IMG/VR virus record: IMGVR_UViG_3300008111_000025
Location: 1 to 56,410 of that record
DNA length: 56,410 nt
Source of the DNA: a virus
Strand: one strand, 5' to 3'
Both the position numbers and the translations under genes were made by a program. The notes beneath the pieces are model-generated. The model worked only from the letters and a program-made list of their open reading frames with translations. It searched no databases and was not told the DNA's origin. Below are positions 51,440 through 56,410 of the stretch, piece after piece (position 1 is the stretch's first letter; every line of letters starts with the position of its first letter).

Positions 51440-52279
51440 GTGCAAAACAAAAAGATTATAAATTTTACTCCCACAGGTACTCAACCCACAAGGGAGAATT
51501 CATACGCACCTCTTGAACCAAATCAAATTATTGAGGAGGTTCATGAGGCTTATGAATATGGTATTACAATGACTCATATTCACGCGAGACATCCTGAAAC
51601 ATTAAAAAATAGTAATGATAAAAACCATTACAGACCAATCATTGAAGGTTTACGAGAACATTGTCCTGACTTAGTTATTTGTGTTTCATTAACAGGTAGG
51701 TTAGAACCTGACTTTAATAAAAGGTCTGAAGTGTTAGAGTTACTTCCCGATATGGGTTCATTAACAATGTCATCAATTAATTTTCCAACGGGAGAATCAA
51801 TCAATTCTCCTGAAGTTATTTTAAAATTGATTGATAAAATGAAAACATATGGAGTTACACCTGAAATAGAATGTTTTGATAGTGGCATGTTAAATTACAC
51901 AAATTACCTCATCAATAAAGGAATTCTTGAAGGTCCACATTACATTAATGTTATTTTAGGTAACATTTATAATGCTCAATCTGATTTACCAACAATATCG
52001 TCAATATTGACTAATAAACCAAAAGATAGTATTCTTTGTATAGGTGGAATAGGTAAAGACCAATTAAAATCAAATATTGTCGGGTTATTATATGCGGATG
52101 GTATTAGAATTGGTCTTGAAGATAACTTATATTCAGTGGGTAAAACTAAGACAACTAATATGTGGTTATTAAAAAGAATATTTAATATCATAGATGAGAT
52201 AAACATTGATATTATGACACCAAAAGAATTTAAAGAATTAGGATATGGGAATAAGTTACATAACAATAGTAGGATTTAG
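51440..52279 (+). CDS. BKACE (DUF849)-type beta-keto acid cleavage enzyme
   Basis: 279 residues, starting at GTG 51440. BKACE hallmarks are the zinc-binding THIHARH near residue 48, NFTPTGTQPTRE at the start, GSLTMSSINFPTG, TPEIECFDSGML and ILCIGGIGKDQLK. The family cuts beta-keto acids with acetyl-CoA to give acetoacetate and a CoA ester. Length and key residues look intact. It is the first gene of a tightly overlapping set with O-acetyltransferase, aminotransferase-like and glycosyltransferase genes, so a role in making an acyl or keto sugar side group is plausible. A phage-borne BKACE is unusual. Confidence 0.85.
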   Translation: MQNKKIINFTPTGTQPTRENSYAPLEPNQIIEEVHEAYEYGITMTHIHARHPETLKNSNDKNHYRPIIEGLREHCPDLVICVSLTGRLEPDFNKRSEVLELLPDMGSLTMSSINFPTGESINSPEVILKLIDKMKTYGVTPEIECFDSGMLNYTNYLINKGILEGPHYINVILGNIYNAQSDLPTISSILTNKPKDSILCIGGIGKDQLKSNIVGLLYADGIRIGLEDNLYSVGKTKTTNMWLLKRIFNIIDEINIDIMTPKEFKELGYGNKLHNNSRI

Positions 52280-52889
52280 TGAGGCAACTATCACTATGAT
52301 TCTTGATATTTTAGACTCACAAGAATTTTACCCAACAATTGATATTATCAACAATTTAGGGTTGGAACCAACTAAAGAGTATAAACACCCAAACTTTGAA
52401 ATTACTCTAATTGATGGCATTGATTTAAATAATAAATTATTTGTGTTAGGTGTGACTAAACCACATTTAAGAAAGAAGGTTACTGAAATGTTTGACCTTG
52501 AAAATCAGGGTCACCCAATGTCACTAATTTCAAAAAATGCGGATATATCAAAAACTGTTGATTTGGGTAAAGGTGTTGTTGTTAATACTATGAGTTGTAT
52601 TGCGGGTCATACTAAAATAGATGATTTTGTATTTATTAATAGGAATGTCAGTATTGGGCATCATACCACTATTGGTAAGTATACTACAATAAATCCTGGT
52701 GCTAACATTGCAGGAAATATAACTATAGGTGAGTGTTGTCAAATAGGGATTGGTACTAATATAATTGACGGTGTTAAGATAGGTAATAATACAATAATTG
52801 GTGCAGGTTCGTTAGTTACTAAAGATATTCCTGATAATGTAGTTGCTTACGGAAACCCCTGTAAAATAATTAGAGAAAATGAGGCATAA
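52245..52889 (+). CDS. NeuD/PglD-type sugar O- or N-acetyltransferase (left-handed beta-helix)
   Basis: 214 residues. The N-terminal Rossmann-like part begins GISYITIVGFSEATITMILD and the C-terminal half has hexapeptide repeats (VVVNTMSCIAGHTKIDDFVF, SIGHHTTIGKYTTI, NIAGNITIGE). The active-site type His pair is in the SIGHHTTIG segment. The family acetylates sialic acid- or bacillosamine-like sugars. The start overlaps the BKACE gene by 35 bases, i.e. in a different frame. Confidence 0.85.
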   Translation: MGISYITIVGFSEATITMILDILDSQEFYPTIDIINNLGLEPTKEYKHPNFEITLIDGIDLNNKLFVLGVTKPHLRKKVTEMFDLENQGHPMSLISKNADISKTVDLGKGVVVNTMSCIAGHTKIDDFVFINRNVSIGHHTTIGKYTTINPGANIAGNITIGECCQIGIGTNIIDGVKIGNNTIIGAGSLVTKDIPDNVVAYGNPCKIIRENEA

Positions 52890-53475
52890 TCCGTATAAAA
52901 TAGTTCAAATGTTTGAGGAAGAAATTGCCGAATATACTGGGGCACCTTATGCGGTTGCATTAGATAATTGCACTGACGCATTATTCCTTTGTTGTGTTTA
53001 TTCAAAAGTCACTGAAGTAACCATACCTAAAAAAACATATCTATCTGTTCCGCAAGCTATCATGGCTTCAGGTGGTAAAGTTTTATTTGATGACACGGAA
53101 TGGAGTGGAGTTTATGAATTAAAACCTTATGGGATATATGATTCCGCAAGGAGATTTACCAGTGATATGTATATACCTAATAGTTTTATGTGTCTTTCAT
53201 TTCATCCTAAAAAAATATTAAAAATGAGAAAAGGTGGAATGATTTTAACCGATAATGAAGATGCGTACAAATGGTTTAAAAAGGCCAGACACGAAGGTAG
53301 AGATGAAATACCATACACTCAAGACAACATTAAATTTTTGGGTTGGAATATGTACATGACACCACCAGATGCTGCTGAAGGATTGTGGTTAATGTCATCA
53401 ATGTCAAAACATAATAACGATACATTTGAGGATTATCCCGATTTAACTAAAAATGATTTATTTAAATTATTATGA
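52879..53475 (+). CDS. DegT/DnrJ/EryC1-type sugar aminotransferase-like protein, short
   Basis: 198 residues. The N-terminal half of the fold is clear: FEEEIAEYTGAPYAVALDNCTDAL (substrate/PLP phosphate site), VTIPKKTYLSVPQAI and CLSFHPKKILKMRKGGMILTD (PLP lysine in HPKK). The usual about 150-180 residue C-terminal domain is missing: the frame stops at 53475, right at the next gene. It could be a true truncated form that needs a partner subunit, or a degraded gene. It overlaps both neighbours. Confidence 0.75.
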   Translation: MRHNPYKIVQMFEEEIAEYTGAPYAVALDNCTDALFLCCVYSKVTEVTIPKKTYLSVPQAIMASGGKVLFDDTEWSGVYELKPYGIYDSARRFTSDMYIPNSFMCLSFHPKKILKMRKGGMILTDNEDAYKWFKKARHEGRDEIPYTQDNIKFLGWNMYMTPPDAAEGLWLMSSMSKHNNDTFEDYPDLTKNDLFKLL

Positions 53476-54122
53476 TAACTAAAATTAACGAAGTACCGAT
53501 AGTCTTACATACAATGGATTCATATTCCGCTTATTGGGACAATTGGTATTATTTATTTACTAAACATTGTAAAAATCACGGACCAATTGTGTTTTTAACT
53601 GAGGAAAACCCCCCATCATTTGTTAATAATGTTAAACATATTAAAACAGGTAAAGGTGAATGGGGGTATAGATTATTAAATGGTCTTAATCAAATAGAAA
53701 GTGAATTAATTATTTATATGCAAGAAGATTTTTGGCCAAAAAAAGATTTAGTCTTAACTGACGACCATTTAAAAATTTTTTATGAAAAAGAGATGCAATG
53801 TCTTAAGATAAATAATATTGTATTTCCAATAAAAACCGATATTATTGAAGGTAATTTATGTAAAGTAAGACAAAATTCTCCATATTCCTTAACACATCAA
53901 TTTGGTATTTGGGATAAAAAATTTTTTATAAAACATATTTTACCAAATGAAAATCCTTGGAATAATGAAATATTGGGAAGTGAAAGAATAAATAAAAATC
54001 CACATAACATTTATCAAATAAATTATGAATGGTATGCTAAAGTTTGTAGTAGAGGAACATTGAATAATAATGGTAAAAAAATGTTAGAAATGTATAAATT
54101 AAAATTTTATGGTAAGACATAA
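53472..54122 (+). CDS. Glycosyltransferase-like protein (GT-A-like)
   Basis: 216 residues. N-terminal IVLHTMDSYSAYWDNWYYLF, then GYRLLNGLNQIESELIIYMQEDFWPKKD, a GT-A-like nucleotide-sugar site in which the DxD is replaced by QEDF. C-terminal W-rich segment (ENPWNNEILGSERI). Start overlaps the previous stop (ATGA). Likely a glycan-chain or capsular-sugar transferase; the modified DxD lowers certainty. Confidence 0.65.
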   Translation: MITKINEVPIVLHTMDSYSAYWDNWYYLFTKHCKNHGPIVFLTEENPPSFVNNVKHIKTGKGEWGYRLLNGLNQIESELIIYMQEDFWPKKDLVLTDDHLKIFYEKEMQCLKINNIVFPIKTDIIEGNLCKVRQNSPYSLTHQFGIWDKKFFIKHILPNENPWNNEILGSERINKNPHNIYQINYEWYAKVCSRGTLNNNGKKMLEMYKLKFYGKT

Positions 54123-54717
54123 CACGTTACATATAATAACTGCTCTGTATAGATTTGAGAATCTTGAAAAAATACATAATTCCATTTACATGAATGATGA
54201 CATCGTTTGGCATATCTCCAAGTCAAATGAGAGAGAAGATTTAACTAACAATTTTATTAAAACCGATAAACGAGTTAAGGTGTATAATGTTGAATGTGAA
54301 GATTCGGATACAACATCAAAAAGAAATGTCGTTCTTGAAACTATAAAAGATGGGTATTTTTGTTTTTTAGATGATGACACTATTTTTCATGAAAATATGT
54401 ACATCAAATATCGTGAATGCGTTGAGAATAGTTTTGTTGGTATTTTGGTTGGTGAGCAATTAGATTGGGATGGAAAATTAAGATTGATTGCACATTTTCC
54501 AAAATATTGTAGAATTGATACTGGTAATGTATTAGCTCACCATTCTTGTTTGGAAACTTGTAGATGGCCTGATACCCATATACCCAAAGTCAATGAGAAA
54601 GATTCTATTTTTTGGGAATCAGTGTATGACTATTACGGAAAAAAATGTGCAATATGGAATCAACCAATTTCATATTACAATCAAATCAGTAAAAAAATAA
54701 TAAAATACAAGAAATAA
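54109..54717 (+). CDS. Glycosyltransferase (family 2-like, DDD motif)
   Basis: 202 residues. GT-A pattern with HIITALYRFENLEKIHNSI, TSKRNVVLETIKDGYFCFLDDDTIFHENM (FLDDD is the metal-binding DxD-type motif) and WESVYDYYGKK. It overlaps the previous gene by 14 bases and completes the five-gene set. It probably transfers a sugar in the cytoplasm. Confidence 0.8.
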   Translation: MVRHNTLHIITALYRFENLEKIHNSIYMNDDIVWHISKSNEREDLTNNFIKTDKRVKVYNVECEDSDTTSKRNVVLETIKDGYFCFLDDDTIFHENMYIKYRECVENSFVGILVGEQLDWDGKLRLIAHFPKYCRIDTGNVLAHHSCLETCRWPDTHIPKVNEKDSIFWESVYDYYGKKCAIWNQPISYYNQISKKIIKYKK

Positions 54718-54741
54718 TTTTTTTTATTTATTTGACTTTTT

Positions 54742-54749
54742 TACATTTG
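54742..54749 (+). promoter_or_regulatory. -7 element TACATTTG
   Basis: TACATTTG 15 bases before the ATG at 54765; a good TTG at the right distance is not seen. Confidence 0.45.
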
Positions 54750-54764
54750 TAAAAAAAAAGAAAT

Positions 54765-55046
54765 ATGAAAAGGTTTTACGCATCCAGATTAACACAAGGT
54801 AACGAATTATTTCCCGCAAGAATCACAATTGATAATAGTGGTGTCCACCTTAGATTACCTAGCTTTATGAGTGGACAAGAGAGAACAATCCCATATAGAC
54901 AAATTTCTTCAGTTGAAATCAACTGCCCGTTTATCGGATATTCAACAATTACGTTCCAAACTACAGGACAAAATGAATTAAGTGTGCACGGATTTACTTC
55001 TAGAGAAGTCAAAAAAATGAGGTCACTTATCTTAAGTAAAATTTGA
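54765..55046 (+). CDS. Small PH-like beta-rich protein
   Basis: 93 residues, mostly strands (RFYASRLTQGNELFPARITIDNSGVHLRL, IPYRQISSVEINCPFIGYSTITFQ) with a C-terminal helix (SREVKKMRSLILSKI). This is the shape of bacterial PH-like (bPH2) domains. It has its own promoter, so it is probably separate from the glycan set. The function is unknown. Confidence 0.6.
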   Translation: MKRFYASRLTQGNELFPARITIDNSGVHLRLPSFMSGQERTIPYRQISSVEINCPFIGYSTITFQTTGQNELSVHGFTSREVKKMRSLILSKI

Positions 55047-55146
55047 TTTGCTAATCTATACCCCTGTTTTGAAAGAAATGGAGGACTTTAGTTTGACTAT
55101 AGATGTTTTAGTTTATATTTATTCTTATTTTTAATCCTATAATAAG

Positions 55147-55154
55147 ATATTTAT
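55147..55154 (+). promoter_or_regulatory. Candidate late-type promoter element ATATTTAT
   Basis: ATATTTATG, 25 bases before the ATG at 55172, in the otherwise featureless 125-base spacer. Confidence 0.4.
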
Positions 55155-55171
55155 GTTTAAACACCTACGTC

Positions 55172-56410
55172 ATGAAAAAACTATTAATAATACTATTTAC
55201 TGTTATTTCATTCATTAATCTTGGTCAGGTAACTTTGTTTTCTGAAACGTTTGAAACCGCGAATTCATTAACTTTAGTAAATGGAACACAAACTAACAAA
55301 TGGTTCCGAGGTACTGCTAATCAATGTAATGGAACAGGAGCACTTTACATATCAAACAATGCAAGTGCTTATGCATACACAAACACATCAATATCAGTAG
55401 TTCATGCTTATTTTGACATAACAGTACCAGCCTCCGTAACTAATATTACATTAAATTTTAATAGAAAAGTTGTAGGAGAGTCTACATGTTCAACATGTGA
55501 TTATCTACAAATTTGGTCTTGTATTAATACATTTACTCCAACGGCAGGTACTTTAGTTACTGCAAACGCAAACAGGGTTTTACAAGGAACTATAAGCAAC
55601 AGTGCTATTTGTACTACTACTAGTTATACCCTACCAAACGCAATTGCTGGTACAACCAGGAGAATAATATTCAGTTGGAGGAATGATGGTAGTGCTGGGA
55701 CTATACCAGCGTTAATTGATAATATAACAGTTACATACACAAATCCTACAGCACCAACCTGTGCATCATTATCAGCACCATCAAATGGAGCAACGGAACG
55801 TCCTTTAAATCAAGTCATATCTTGGGCTGCAACTGCCACCGCAACCGGTTATGATGTTTATTTTGGTACATCCGCAACACCACCTTTAGTATCATCCAAC
55901 CAAGCTGGTACCTCATATACACCAACACTTGCTGGTGGAACAACTTATTATTTTAAAATAGTTCCAAAAAATGGTGTCGGTGATGCTTCGGGATGTAACA
56001 CGTGGTCTTTTACAACAGCTTCACCACCCTCAAACGATGCATGCTCCGATGCTACAAGTTTACCTTGTGCTACATCTGCTTTAGCTGGAACAACAGTAAA
56101 TGCTGTATCCGAAACAGCACCAAACTCATCCACCACAGGAACAATGGGTGTATGGTATAAATTTACAGGAGATGGTAGTACAACAACACTTACTGTGGTA
56201 CAAGGATTTGATACTAGATTGTTAGTTTTAACAAGCAATACAGGTGCTTGTGGGGGAACATATACAACAGTTGCAAATGTAGATAACATAACAAGCTCAA
56301 ACGAAATTGCAACATTTACAGCCACAAGTGGAACTGTTTATTTTGTTTATATAGGTCATTACAATTCAACAACTACAGGTACATTTACTATATCTAGAAC
56401 ATGTGTTACC
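55172..56410 (+). CDS. Secreted multidomain protein with fibronectin-like domain, 3' partial
   Basis: The frame is open from ATG 55172 to the window end (413 codons without stop). It begins with a signal peptide (MKKLLIILFTVISFINLGQV). The first about 190 residues form a beta-sandwich or jelly-roll-like region (LFSETFETANSLTLVNGTQT). A fibronectin type III domain follows (CASLSAPSNGATERPLNQVISWAATATATGYDVYF), then a region like cell-surface repeat domains (CSDATSLPCATSALAGTTVN, TGTMGVWYKFTGDG). It looks like flavobacterial surface proteins of the T9SS-exported type; the C-terminal domain is outside the window. Confidence 0.75.
   Translation, partial: MKKLLIILFTVISFINLGQVTLFSETFETANSLTLVNGTQTNKWFRGTANQCNGTGALYISNNASAYAYTNTSISVVHAYFDITVPASVTNITLNFNRKVVGESTCSTCDYLQIWSCINTFTPTAGTLVTANANRVLQGTISNSAICTTTSYTLPNAIAGTTRRIIFSWRNDGSAGTIPALIDNITVTYTNPTAPTCASLSAPSNGATERPLNQVISWAATATATGYDVYFGTSATPPLVSSNQAGTSYTPTLAGGTTYYFKIVPKNGVGDASGCNTWSFTTASPPSNDACSDATSLPCATSALAGTTVNAVSETAPNSSTTGTMGVWYKFTGDGSTTTLTVVQGFDTRLLVLTSNTGACGGTYTTVANVDNITSSNEIATFTATSGTVYFVYIGHYNSTTTGTFTISRTCVT

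Noticed and set aside
55948-56325. Minus-strand 125-codon frame at the right end
   Set aside because: Lies inside the open secreted-protein frame and reads as its Val/Pro-rich complement.
1-56410. CRISPR array, tRNA genes, rRNA or insertion sequence
   Set aside because: I saw no regularly spaced repeats, no cloverleaf with a CCA-type acceptor, no rRNA cores and no transposase or terminal inverted repeats. A tRNAscan-SE run would settle the tRNA point.

Overview
The window is about 56 kb of AT-rich DNA (roughly two thirds A+T), densely packed with short, mostly plus-strand genes that often overlap by 1-40 bases. It reads as part of a large tailed bacteriophage genome, T4-like in style and probably jumbo. 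The phage hallmarks are a gp46/Rad50-type recombination nuclease subunit, a phage-borne sigma-70 factor, an amidase endolysin next to small membrane proteins, glycine-rich and repeat-rich tail-fibre proteins, a T4-Rnl1-type RNA ligase, two DNA methyltransferases, homing endonucleases, and many conserved-looking small proteins of unknown function. The host is very probably a member of Bacteroidota, and I would guess Flavobacteriales. Several genes sit behind promoters of the form TTG-N17-20-TAnnTTTG, which is the Bacteroidota pattern. The secreted proteins also look flavobacterial. No capsid, portal, terminase, DNA polymerase or tRNA gene is visible in this window.

Layout. 1-2.9 kb: end of a gp46-like gene, a DUF6576-tailed protein and the sigma factor. 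3-6 kb: membrane proteins and amidase, a likely lysis module. 6-8.7 kb: conserved phage proteins, including a large acidic EF-hand protein. 8.7-12.1 kb: small proteins, a histone H1-like protein and DnaJ. 12.1-14 kb: a candidate minus-strand small RNA, a ribbon-helix-helix/LAGLIDADG pair and a Dam-type methylase. 14-19.2 kb: an LRR-like protein, DUF932, a PcfJ-like protein, thioredoxin and glutaredoxin. 20-25.5 kb: a coiled-coil protein, a type II glutamine synthetase and DUF3310. 25.6-31 kb: tail-fibre and adhesin genes. 31-36 kb: a second methylase, candidate virion proteins, a DHH phosphoesterase, DUF192 and NUDIX. 36-46 kb: an HNH/RHH pair, an RmlC-like epimerase, a GH16 glycanase, a candidate structured RNA, a DUF6011-like protein and a possible L,D-transpeptidase-like protein. 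46-51.4 kb: unknowns and RNA ligase. 51.4-54.7 kb: a five-gene glycan cassette (BKACE, NeuD-type acetyltransferase, truncated DegT-type protein, two glycosyltransferases). 54.7 kb to the end: a PH-like protein and the start of a large secreted protein.

Three patterns cut across genes. First, about ten otherwise unrelated proteins begin with a short basic/hydrophobic leader ending in [I/L]-x-E (for example RLTESEL, IITESQF, IISEKQL). I suggest these are head-targeting signals cut by a T4 gp21-like prohead protease, marking proteins packaged in the virion. Second, many of these genes, and others, carry ATATTTAT just upstream of the start codon, in contrast to the TAnnTTTG promoters of the metabolic-looking genes; this may be the phage's late promoter, read by its own sigma factor. 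Third, two homing endonucleases of different families (LAGLIDADG and HNH) are each preceded, with a 14-20 base overlap, by a homologous 50-55 residue RHH-like protein. Two structured intergenic regions (minus strand about 12.13-12.28 kb, plus strand about 42.41-42.59 kb) look like undescribed noncoding RNAs.
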